64,000 bases of DNA from Clostridium sp. 'deep sea' (lineage in GTDB: Bacteria > Bacillota > UBA994 > PWPR01): contig NZ_CP063353.1 of assembly GCF_014931565.1 (NCBI RefSeq), positions 2,604,001 through 2,668,000 on the forward strand. Direction: 5' to 3'. Within the stretch, counting starts at the first letter, position 1; each line of letters opens with the position of its first letter. The translations under genes and the position numbers were made by a program. Positions 53,941 through 62,052 of the stretch are shown here, one piece after another. A model generated the notes under the pieces. The model had not been told where the DNA came from. It made no database searches and saw only the letters and a program-made list of their open reading frames with translations.

Positions 53941-54483
53941 TTATTGTTGGTTATTGTTATTGTTATTGTATTGGTGCTGTTGATTGCTTGTTTGGTTGTT
54001 AGAATCTTTGGTTATATCCATAACCTCGTCTATTGTAAAGTTAATGCCATTATTTCGCTTAATAGAAATACTATGACCAGTAATAGCTACTCCAATTAAC
54101 ACAAACACTGAAAACGGAAGTGTAAATAAGATTAATGGTATAGCAATGGTAAGTGGTAAATTAATAATACTACTGCCTCTTTTGCTAATAGCTAAATAAG
54201 TTGTGTGTAGTTTTTTTAGCCACTTCATAGCTGTGTCTTTATGTCTGCTATAATCCTGTCTTTGCTGATAATGTCTTTGTTTATGTTGTTTTTGCTGGTA
54301 TTGATAGTTACTATTAGTATTGTTATTAATGTTACTAACTTTTAGCGTTTTATTATTATTTTCTAAGCTAATTAAAGCCTCTACAACATTGCCATCAAAT
54401 TTCTCTAAAATCTCTTGGGCTTCACTGTATGATATATTTGTTCTTTCTCTTAATAAATCTATTTTATCAATTGTTACAGACAT
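53941..54483 (-). CDS. DUF4342 protein, longer paralogue with Gln/Asn/His-rich linker
   Basis: 180 residues with the same architecture as its neighbour: UBA-like helices (IDLLRERTNISYSEAQEILEKFDGNVVEALISLE), then a low-complexity linker rich in Gln, Asn, His and Tyr, a hydrophobic hairpin (NLPLTIAIPLILFTLPFSVFVLIG), and an Asn/Gln-rich tail. AGGAGG precedes the ATG. The middle gene of the PspC operon. Confidence 0.8.
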   Translation of the reverse strand: MSVTIDKIDLLRERTNISYSEAQEILEKFDGNVVEALISLENNNKTLKVSNINNNTNSNYQYQQKQHKQRHYQQRQDYSRHKDTAMKWLKKLHTTYLAISKRGSSIINLPLTIAIPLILFTLPFSVFVLIGVAITGHSISIKRNNGINFTIDEVMDITKDSNNQTSNQQHQYNNNNNNQQ

Positions 54484-54503
54484 AATTATGTCCTCCTTGT
54501 ATT

Positions 54504-54896
54504 TTAATATTTATTATTGCTTTTGCCTTTTGTTATCAACCAGTAACCAATAAAAAGAAGTAAAACTGGCCATAAATATTGTTTAAATGGTATATAAGGT
54601 AAATATCTTTTAAATATCATTGAAGATGCAAAAATCACTAATCCCCAACCTAAAAGATATTTTTTATCTCCCGAGTGAGCGCTTTTTAACATTGGATCGC
54701 CATTATGATGATAAGCTGATTCTTCGGGTAGAATTATCCAAGCTATTAAATAAAATATAAAGCCACCACCCCAAAATACTAATAATAGTGTTACTAACCT
54801 AACTAGAGTAACATCAATGCCAAAATACTCAGCAACACCCGCACATACGCCACCTAGTCTTTTATTAGACCGTGAGCGATATAGTTGAGTTGCCAT
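54504..54896 (-). CDS. PspC-domain protein
   Basis: 130 residues. Residues 1-60 are a PspC domain: LYRSRSNKRLGGVCAGVAEYFGIDVTLVRLVTLLLVF, then a membrane helix and AWIILPEE. Two further hydrophobic segments follow toward the C-terminus. PspC proteins sit in the membrane and take part in phage-shock-type envelope stress responses. The ATG at 54896 is chosen because AGGAAGTG is at the right spacing; a GTG three codons earlier overlaps it. First gene of the operon with two DUF4342 genes. Confidence 0.9.
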   Translation of the reverse strand: MATQLYRSRSNKRLGGVCAGVAEYFGIDVTLVRLVTLLLVFWGGGFIFYLIAWIILPEESAYHHNGDPMLKSAHSGDKKYLLGWGLVIFASSMIFKRYLPYIPFKQYLWPVLLLFIGYWLITKGKSNNKY

Positions 54897-55280
54897 AAAA
54901 ACCACTTCCTATCTTTTATCTTGTTCTATATATTTTTCATTACTTAATTTGATACTTATATTTTACGTAGTTTAAGTAAAAACTCCGTATGAAAAAAGTT
55001 AGAATTTGGTTAAAACACGATTAGCAATTTTAAAAATAGATTTAATAATTACACTTTACTTGTTTAAGTATGGTAAAGATAATAGCGTAGTTGATTTTTT
55101 ATTAATAATAAAGATATTATAGGAGTAATAAAGCTTGTTATATTTCCTGGGAAATATGTATAAAATTTTTGAATTTTTTTTAAACTTATCTTAAAGAAGT
55201 TAAATTAAGTAGCAGGATTTCAGTTTTGTTTATCGAATTAAATAGCTTGAGTAAATTAACATAGAAAAGGGGATATCTTA
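54897..55280. other. Divergent intergenic region with palindrome
   Basis: 384 bases between the PspC operon and the M23 gene. The only structure noted is ATATTTCC-tg-GGAAATAT (55140-55157), an 18-bp inverted repeat upstream of the peptidase gene, possibly an operator. Confidence 0.4.
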
Positions 55281-56252
55281 TTGAGTAAAGATAAGAACGG
55301 CTTTGCCTTAATTATTGCTCCGTTCTCTGGAGACAAGCCTATATCAATTAATATTACATATGCTTCAATTAAAATAGCCCTAGTTGCGTTAGTTTGCTTT
55401 GTTATAACTCTATTTGTAGGCGTAAATAGTTACTTACAATATAAATCTTATGCAGATGATTATGAAAGAGTTTTGGCAGACAATAAGGTTCTGCAAGACC
55501 AAGTTTTAGAGTTTGCTGCGGTTACAGAGAGCTTAAAAGAGCAAGTTAACAATATGAAGAGTTTTGATAGTTCCATTAGAGACATGCTGGAAATGGATGC
55601 CAAAAATCCACAACCCCAATCTGCTGTTCCATATAAATCAAATACAAAAATTCTTACTACATCAAAAAATGAGATAACCACAGCTGCATCTGTATTTAAT
55701 ATTAATGCTAGCAGATATACATTAGGTAACAGAAGTGTTCTTTCTAGAACTTTATCTGAATTAGGCAAAAATCTTAATGTATTAACAAACCAGGTGCCAG
55801 TGCAAAGTGATAGCCTCGAAAATTTGGAGGAAGAGGTTGTTATTTATACAAAAACGCTAGCTGCTACTCCAGATATTTGGCCAGCTAGAGCAATAATAAC
55901 ATCACCTTTTGGCTACAGAAGGTCACCTTTTGGCATTGGTAGAGATTATCATTATGGAATAGATATAGGAGTAGGATACAATACCGCTATTAAATCAACT
56001 GCCCCAGGTACTATAATTACTGCTAAATATTCATATGGCTATGGGTATCATATAATAGTTAATCATGGAATGGGTTTTAAAACATTATATGCTCACCTAA
56101 GTAAGTTTAAAGTACAGGTTGGAGATAAAGTCGAAAAGGGCGATATAATTGCCTATTCTGGCAATAGTGGTAGAAGTACCGGTGCTCATTTGCATTATGA
56201 AGTTCGTTATAATAATCAGAGAAAAAATCCTATTAATTATTTACCTAAATAA
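55281..56252 (+). CDS. Membrane-anchored M23 (LytM) family peptidase
   Basis: 323 residues. An N-terminal cytoplasmic stretch and a membrane helix (about 28-50), a coiled coil (about 55-100), a linker, then a C-terminal M23 domain with the zinc ligands in HYGIDIGVG (His, Asp) and HLHYEVRYN (His). It is likely a peptidoglycan endopeptidase or division/sporulation factor facing outward. TTG start with GGGG upstream. The stop is 12 bases before the bactofilin gene, an arrangement seen for bactofilin-linked M23 proteins. Confidence 0.88.
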   Translation: MSKDKNGFALIIAPFSGDKPISINITYASIKIALVALVCFVITLFVGVNSYLQYKSYADDYERVLADNKVLQDQVLEFAAVTESLKEQVNNMKSFDSSIRDMLEMDAKNPQPQSAVPYKSNTKILTTSKNEITTAASVFNINASRYTLGNRSVLSRTLSELGKNLNVLTNQVPVQSDSLENLEEEVVIYTKTLAATPDIWPARAIITSPFGYRRSPFGIGRDYHYGIDIGVGYNTAIKSTAPGTIITAKYSYGYGYHIIVNHGMGFKTLYAHLSKFKVQVGDKVEKGDIIAYSGNSGRSTGAHLHYEVRYNNQRKNPINYLPK

Positions 56253-56264
56253 GGAGAGTGTAAG

Positions 56265-56684
56265 ATGTTTGGCAAAACTAATAATAGTAACGTAAGTTCG
56301 GATTATAAAGGCAAAACTGGTAAGATGGAAACAATTATAGGACCCCAAACAGAGTTTAACGGGGTACTAAAGTGTACTGGTGTTGTAAGGGTAGATGGCA
56401 GAGTTACTGGTAAAATTGTTGCCGAAAATTCTACTATTATAGTTGGAGCAGAGGGCTTTGTTGATGCAGGGGTTACCGCTAAGCATATGATTATTAGTGG
56501 TGAAGTACATGGTAATTTAGAGGTTCAAGGTACACTTGAATTGTTATCAACAGGTAAATTATATGGATACGTTACTGCACTAGGTTTACAAATTTCTGAT
56601 GGGGCATTATTTAGAGGTAACTGTGATATGCTTAAAACAGAACCTAAAAAGGTTTTTAAGCCCGATAATGAAGTTGAAAAGTAA
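56265..56684 (+). CDS. Bactofilin (polymer-forming cytoskeletal protein)
   Basis: 139 residues with the DUF583 beta-helix core (TIIGPQTEFNGVLKCTGVVRVDGRVTGKI, IIVGAEGFVDAGV, ISGEVHGNLEVQGTLELLSTGKLYG) and short disordered ends. Bactofilins polymerise without nucleotide and position wall enzymes such as M23 peptidases. GGAGAG precedes the ATG; in operon with the M23 peptidase; terminator follows. Confidence 0.92.
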   Translation: MFGKTNNSNVSSDYKGKTGKMETIIGPQTEFNGVLKCTGVVRVDGRVTGKIVAENSTIIVGAEGFVDAGVTAKHMIISGEVHGNLEVQGTLELLSTGKLYGYVTALGLQISDGALFRGNCDMLKTEPKKVFKPDNEVEK

Positions 56685-56716
56685 ATGTTATATTTCAATA
56701 TGTTGGTTTGATATGC

Positions 56717-56749
56717 AAAAAAGACTGCTGGTACTGTAGTCTTTTTTTT
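56717..56749 (+). terminator. Intrinsic terminator after bactofilin
   Basis: AAAAAAGACT, loop, AGTCTTTTTTTT. Confidence 0.75.
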
Positions 56750-56847
56750 GATAGAATAGAAAGAGCAACGTTTTACAAAGAAATTTTAGATAGATATAGC
56801 GTAATTAGATAGGTAGATACTACAAGATTAGAAGGCAGGTAGTAAAA

Positions 56848-57906
56848 ATGGCTAATAGCAATGTTTTTTTTGCTGGCTTAGTTTCCTTTATAATGGTACT
56901 TGTTTTAACTCCGTTTGTTAAAAAATTTGCCTTTAGGGTAGGGGCTGTTGATCATCCTAACAGTAGAAGAATAAATAAAGTACCAATTCCTTCATTAGGT
57001 GGATTAGGTATTATCATATCTTTTTTTATTGGGGTATTATTATTTGGAGAACTTAATAAAGAAATAATTTGGATTTTAACTGGGACAAGCATTATTGCAC
57101 TTATGGGTTTATTAGATGATATTAAAGACTTATCTCCCTGGCTAAAGTTAATAATTCAGTTTGGAACTGCTGCATTAGTTGTAATAATGGGTGGAGTAAG
57201 AATTAACTTTATAAGATTACCATTTAGTTCAATCTATATTGGATTTGGTGTATTTGCAATACCTATTACAATGTTTTGGATTACTGGTGTTACAAATGCT
57301 TTAAATTTTATTGATGGTTTAGATGGACTAGCTGCAGGTACTGCAGGAATAGCCTCCACTACTTTATTAATAGTAGCAATGCAACAAAATACTTTAGCAA
57401 TAGCAGTTTTATTAGCCGCTTTAGTTGGTAGCTGCTTAGGATTTTTAAAGTATAATTTTAACCCTGCTCAAATTTTTATGGGTGACACTGGGGCATTGCC
57501 ACTAGGGTTTATATTGGCAACAGTTAGTGTTCATGGCTTAATGAAGAGTGCAACAACTATAGCAATTGCTGTTCCTGTTTTGGCATTGGGATTACCTTTA
57601 TTTGATACTAGCATAGCCGTTGTAAGACGATTATTAAATGGTAAATCACCATTTCATGCTGATAGAGGACATTTACATCACAAGCTTTTGGATAGGGGAT
57701 TAAGTCAAAAACAAGCTGTAGGCATTTTATATTCAATGAGTTTATTCTGTGGTTGTTTGGCTCTAGTATTGTATTCTGGCTTTAATACTTTGAGTCTTGT
57801 TGCCTTTGTATCTATATTAGGATTAATTTTGATTAGAGGTAATAAGTATCTTAATTTCAGTAAAAACGAAGTTGAAAGAGACAATAACCAAGAAATTAAT
57901 AGTTAA
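56848..57906 (+). CDS. Undecaprenyl-phosphate glycosyl-1-phosphate transferase (WecA/TagO type)
   Basis: 352 residues with about ten or eleven membrane segments. Family motifs are present: HPNSRRINKVPIPSLGG, LLDDIKDL, TNALNFIDGLDGLAAG, FNPAQIFMGDTGALPLGF and the terminal HADRGHLHHKLLDRGLSQ. The His-rich motif favours the WecA/TagO group (GlcNAc-1-phosphate onto undecaprenyl phosphate) over MraY. It starts surface polymer synthesis such as teichoic acid or linkage units. Monocistronic, with a terminator behind it. Confidence 0.9.
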   Translation: MANSNVFFAGLVSFIMVLVLTPFVKKFAFRVGAVDHPNSRRINKVPIPSLGGLGIIISFFIGVLLFGELNKEIIWILTGTSIIALMGLLDDIKDLSPWLKLIIQFGTAALVVIMGGVRINFIRLPFSSIYIGFGVFAIPITMFWITGVTNALNFIDGLDGLAAGTAGIASTTLLIVAMQQNTLAIAVLLAALVGSCLGFLKYNFNPAQIFMGDTGALPLGFILATVSVHGLMKSATTIAIAVPVLALGLPLFDTSIAVVRRLLNGKSPFHADRGHLHHKLLDRGLSQKQAVGILYSMSLFCGCLALVLYSGFNTLSLVAFVSILGLILIRGNKYLNFSKNEVERDNNQEINS

Positions 57907-57929
57907 GACTAAAATTGCATAATAAAAGT

Positions 57930-57969
57930 AAGGGGCTTTACATTATTGCAAATAATGTTTGCCCCTTTA
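57930..57969 (+). terminator. Intrinsic terminator after the transferase
   Basis: AAGGGGC and GCCCCTT enclose an inner ACATTATT/AATAATGT stem. Confidence 0.7.
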
Positions 57970-58194
57970 TTTGTATATTCATTAACTTATTTTAATTAAA
58001 TATTTTAAGAGTAATATAACATACGGTATTTTTACTTATGGTAAGACAAAAAAATAAGCACCAGCACTTAGCAAGCTTAAAATAATTAAGAATCATTATA
58101 GTTTGGTTTATAAACAACTAATATAATGATTTTTATAAAATTATGGAATCTCCTAGAGTTATATAGCGTAAACCTTATAAGGGAGGGTTGTATT

Positions 58195-58719
58195 ATGAAT
58201 AAAAAGTGTTATAAATGGATTGCAATATGTCTTTTTGTGGTAGCTGGATTATGGCTAGGATTAAAAATGGCAAGTTATGAGCATATCTGTTTATATTATC
58301 CTGATTCTAATGGTGAATGGCTAGAGTGTGAGCAACGCAGAGTACTAAAAGTAGATAAAACACTAAAAGCAGATATGATAATGGAAGAACTCATTAAAGG
58401 ACCCAACAAAGAAGGATTTTTTAACCCCATACCTGAGGGAACAGTTTTACTTCCTTTATATACTGAAAAACCAAAAATAAAAATAGAGAATGGTTTAGCA
58501 ACGGTAAATTTATCATATGATTTCATTAAAAATCACCCGGGTGGAAGTACAGGTGAGATAATGACCTTAGGTGCAATTGTAAATTCTTTAACTGAATTAA
58601 AAGAAATAAGTGAAGTGCAATTATTAATTAATGGTGAAAAATATGACTCCCTAGCTGGCCATTTTAGTATACGAGAGCCCATGTCTCGTATGGAGGAACT
58701 AATAAAACCCAAAAAATAA
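58195..58719 (+). CDS. GerMN-domain protein
   Basis: 174 residues: a basic start, one N-terminal membrane helix (WIAICLFVVAGLWLGL) and a GerMN domain (YYPDSNGEWLECEQRRV, ELIKGPNKEGFFNPIPEGTVLL, GLATVNLSYDF, LGAIVNSLTELKEISEVQLLINGEK). GerMN occurs in GerM, a sporulation/germination protein, and in other wall-associated proteins. The ATG at 58195 follows GGGAGGG; the longer frame from 58126 has no site. Confidence 0.85.
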   Translation: MNKKCYKWIAICLFVVAGLWLGLKMASYEHICLYYPDSNGEWLECEQRRVLKVDKTLKADMIMEELIKGPNKEGFFNPIPEGTVLLPLYTEKPKIKIENGLATVNLSYDFIKNHPGGSTGEIMTLGAIVNSLTELKEISEVQLLINGEKYDSLAGHFSIREPMSRMEELIKPKK

Positions 58720-58996
58720 TAAATGCCTAATTTATTAAGGCTCAAGTAATCTCTTAAATTATTACTTAATGTGTAAATTTAAAAGTTACTTAGAGTCTTT
58801 TTTGTCTTATTTACACTACATGTGTAACAACTTATAAAAAGTAAATAAGTTAATTTAAGTTATTATTATAATTATAATAAAAATAATTATAATATATGTA
58901 ATAATTAAACACTGTTTTGCTTTATTTATTTTTAAATTTATATTAAAATTAAAGAGTGTTTATTAAGATAAAGTCGCTAAAACGGAGGTGTAATTA
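58720..58996. other. AT-rich spacer before the polyferredoxin
   Basis: No gene and no hairpin with a T-run that I would call a terminator. Confidence 0.3.
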
Positions 58997-59377
58997 TTGC
59001 GTAAACTTAAAGTAGATAGCAGTAAATGTATTGGATGCGGACAATGTGAAATAGTTTGTTCAAAAGCCTTTTTTAAAGTAGAGGATGCCAAGAAGTCAGC
59101 TATTAGAGTTACTGAAGAGAATGGTGAAAATAAAATTACTGTATGTGTTCAGTGTGGAAAATGTATAGATATTTGCCCTGTTAATGCAATAAGCCAAGAT
59201 AAAAATGGTGTAATACGTATTGATAAGAATAAATGCGTTGGATGTTTATCTTGTGTTGGTTTTTGTGATTACTTAGCTATGTATTATCATCATGATGAAG
59301 TTGTTCCTTTTAAATGCGTGGCTTGTGGCTTGTGTGCAAACTCATGTCCTACAGGGGCCCTAACACTAGAGAAATAG
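58997..59377 (+). CDS. Polyferredoxin with four [4Fe-4S] motifs, AOR partner
   Basis: 126 residues with four cysteine motifs: CIGCGQCEIVC, CVQCGKCIDICP, CVGCLSCVGFC and CVACGLCANSCP, enough for four [4Fe-4S] clusters. TTG start after GGAGGTG. The AOR gene begins 11 bases after the stop with its own AGGAGG. The pair recalls tungsten enzymes with a dedicated electron-transfer subunit, such as archaeal WOR5 with its small subunit. It probably passes electrons between the AOR and a soluble ferredoxin or another partner. Confidence 0.88.
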   Translation: MRKLKVDSSKCIGCGQCEIVCSKAFFKVEDAKKSAIRVTEENGENKITVCVQCGKCIDICPVNAISQDKNGVIRIDKNKCVGCLSCVGFCDYLAMYYHHDEVVPFKCVACGLCANSCPTGALTLEK

Positions 59378-59388
59378 GAGGTGGAGTA

Positions 59389-61557
59389 TTGGTGAATATA
59401 ACAAAAATGGCGCAGGCTCATAATAACTTATGTAAATTTAGTTATGACTTAGGTAAAGTATGGCGTGGTTATACTGATCGCGTGTTACATGTTGACTTAA
59501 CTAACAACAAGGTAAATGAAAAACAAGTTGAGCCCGAGATAAAAGAAAAATTTGTTGGTGGACGTGGATATGGTATGTGGTATTTATACCAGTCTACAAA
59601 TGAAAACAGCAAGTGGAATAGCCCAGAAAATGAAATAGTTATTGCTGCTGGTCCTATTGCAGGTATTACTCAATATCCTGGTGCAGGTAAATCATATGTA
59701 TGTACAATATCTCCCCTAACACATGCTCCTATTGATAGTAATGTGGGTGGTTATTTTGGACCTTATTTAAAGTTTGCAGGTTTTGATGCTTTAGAGCTTC
59801 AAGGTAAAGCTAAAGAAGATGTTGTTATTTACATTGATGGCAATAAAGGTACTGTATCTATTGATGAGGCTCCTCAGGAGCCACTAGATAGCCACATTTT
59901 AGCTGAAGTATTAACTGAAATGTATGCCTTAAATGAAGAAGATAAAAAACATATTTCTGTAGTATCTGCTGGTACTGCCGCAGATTACAGTAATTGGGGT
60001 ATGTTGAATTTCTCTTTTTATGATCCAAGAAGAAAAATGGTTCGTTTAAAGCAAGCTGGTCGTGGTGGAATAGGTAGAGTATTTCGTGATAAAAAAGTTA
60101 AAGCTTTAATTGTAAAATATGAAGGATTAAAAGGCGACTCTAATAACCCTGCTGATCTTGGTTTAATTCAAGATGCTGGTGTTAAAGTTCATAAAGAAGT
60201 GCATGATTATGATGATGTTCAAAACCAAATGCGTAAACGTGGCACATCTTACTTAGTGTCTATTATGGATCACTTTGATATTTTACCCGTTAAAAACTTT
60301 AAATATGGTAGCCATCCAGATACCCCTAATATTGACGATAAAGTTTATAAGAAAAAATTCACTTTAAGTGATTGTGATGGTTGTTGGTTTGGCTGTACAC
60401 TAGCTTGTGCCAAAGTAGTAGAAGGTTTTGAGCTAACAACTGGTCCCTATAAAGGACAAAAAGTTTTAGTAGATGGCCCAGAATATGAAACTATAGCAGG
60501 TGTGGGATCTAACTGTGGTATTTTTGATGCCGACTATATTATTGAAAATAACTTTTATTGTGATACCTATGGTATAGATACAATTTCATTTGGTACGGGC
60601 GTTGCCTATATAATGGAGTTATATGAGGCTGGTATTTTAACAGACGAGTTAACTGGTGGTTTAAATATAAGCTTTGGTAGAACAGATTCTGCTTTGGAGT
60701 TATTGCATCAAATAGCTCGCAATGAAAGCTTTGGTGCAATAGTAGGTCAAGGTATTCGTTACGTTAAAAACTGGCTCTTAACCGAAGTTGGTGGATTTAC
60801 AGCGCAGCAACAGCAGTTTATAAAAGATGTTTGTATGGAATGTAAGGGTTTAGAGTATTCGGAGTATGTTCCTAAAGAGTCATTAGCTCAACAGGGTGGA
60901 TATAGCTTAACAAATAAAGGGCCACAGCACGATGAGGCTTGGTTAATATTTGATGACATGATTCATAACCTTATGCCAACATTCGAAGACAAAGCAGAGG
61001 CTTTATATTATTTTCCATTGTTTAGAACCTGGTTCAGTTTAGTAGGATTGTGTAAACTTCCTTGGAATGATATAAAACCAGCTGATAATGCCGAAACAGA
61101 AAAGCCGTCTATGATTATTGGTCATGTACAAAACTACATTGATTTGTTTAATGGTGTTACAGGCCGTAATATAGACCTAGATGAGTTAGTAAAACAGTCT
61201 GCACGTGTTTATAATTTACAAAGAATCTTTAATCTACGTTGTGGTTTTGGTGTAAGAGAACATGATCAACCACCATACAGAGCCTTAGGTCCTGTAACAG
61301 TAGAAGAGTATGAGTCACGAGTAGAACGTTATGATACTCAACTTAAAGATAAATACGGGGTAGACCCAACTGGTAAAAGCACAGAAGAAAAAATAGCTTT
61401 AACACGTAAACTTCGTGATGAAGGTTATCAAGCTTTATGTGACGCAGTGTTTAAACGCCGAGGTTGGACAATGCAAGGTATTCCAAAGATTGAAACATTA
61501 GAGGAATTAGGTATTGCCTATGCTAATCTGGTGAGTTTAATCAAGCCACACCAGTAA
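59389..61557 (+). CDS. Aldehyde:ferredoxin oxidoreductase family, tungsten-bispterin enzyme
   Basis: 722 residues. N-terminal pterin-binding domain (VLHVDLTNNKV, FVGGRGYGMWYL, GPIAGITQYPGAGKSYV, SNVGGYFGPYLKFAGFDAL), then the [4Fe-4S] ligands: CDGCWFGC around 328-335 and the fourth Cys in LVGLCKLPWND near 555. The family oxidises aldehydes to acids or works in reverse with a tungsten-bispterin cofactor. The start is TTG 59389 or GTG 59392 after AGGAGGTG. Longer than the roughly 605-residue classical AOR, with extra C-terminal sequence after GFGVREHDQPPYR; closer in size to BamB- or WOR5-like members. Substrate unknown. Confidence 0.9.
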   Translation: MVNITKMAQAHNNLCKFSYDLGKVWRGYTDRVLHVDLTNNKVNEKQVEPEIKEKFVGGRGYGMWYLYQSTNENSKWNSPENEIVIAAGPIAGITQYPGAGKSYVCTISPLTHAPIDSNVGGYFGPYLKFAGFDALELQGKAKEDVVIYIDGNKGTVSIDEAPQEPLDSHILAEVLTEMYALNEEDKKHISVVSAGTAADYSNWGMLNFSFYDPRRKMVRLKQAGRGGIGRVFRDKKVKALIVKYEGLKGDSNNPADLGLIQDAGVKVHKEVHDYDDVQNQMRKRGTSYLVSIMDHFDILPVKNFKYGSHPDTPNIDDKVYKKKFTLSDCDGCWFGCTLACAKVVEGFELTTGPYKGQKVLVDGPEYETIAGVGSNCGIFDADYIIENNFYCDTYGIDTISFGTGVAYIMELYEAGILTDELTGGLNISFGRTDSALELLHQIARNESFGAIVGQGIRYVKNWLLTEVGGFTAQQQQFIKDVCMECKGLEYSEYVPKESLAQQGGYSLTNKGPQHDEAWLIFDDMIHNLMPTFEDKAEALYYFPLFRTWFSLVGLCKLPWNDIKPADNAETEKPSMIIGHVQNYIDLFNGVTGRNIDLDELVKQSARVYNLQRIFNLRCGFGVREHDQPPYRALGPVTVEEYESRVERYDTQLKDKYGVDPTGKSTEEKIALTRKLRDEGYQALCDAVFKRRGWTMQGIPKIETLEELGIAYANLVSLIKPHQ

Positions 61558-61658
61558 AATCTTAAAAGATAACTGTTGGCTGTATACAAAAATAATTATT
61601 ATCTAGCATAATTATATTCCCTATTTGGGTATTAAGGTGCTTTGGTTTTAATATACTT

Positions 61659-61695
61659 AAAAGGCTGTTTCACTACTAATGTGATCAGCCTTTTT
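61659..61695 (+). terminator. Intrinsic terminator after AOR
   Basis: AAAAGGCTG, inner TCAC/GTGA, CAGCCTTTTT. Confidence 0.75.
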
Positions 61696-62052
61696 AATAA
61701 TTTCTTTTTGTTTTTTGGTTGCTTATGTGTATAGTGAATAAGCCCTTGCCCCCTATAGGGATATCTATTAACAATGATTTTGGTATATTTTATTACTTGC
61801 TAACTAGGTGTTAAAATAGCGTTATTATAAATAATGAATATATGGATATTTACCATAAAAAATTAATAATATTCCAATTAATACACGTATGTAGCAAAAT
61901 ATTAGCTCTCATTAGCTTAAAAAACTCTAAAATTATCTTAATTGGTAATTTATAATGTTGTATTTTTGTTAATTGTACAGGTACAAAATGATATATATAT
62001 GTTATAATTATAGCGTTTTTAGAAAGCTATAATTAATATTGAGGGTGAGAAT
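61696..62052. other. Control region before the cysteine desulfidase gene
   Basis: No gene. It contains TTGTAC-ag-GTACAA (61973-61986), a perfect palindrome, and an extended -10 TG-t-TATAAT (62000-62008). The palindrome lies just upstream of the -10 where a regulator could bind. Confidence 0.45.
61973..61986. promoter_or_regulatory. Palindromic operator candidate before cyuA
   Basis: TTGTACAGGTACAA: 6-bp perfect arms around two bases, 15-17 bases before an extended -10 element. Confidence 0.4.
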
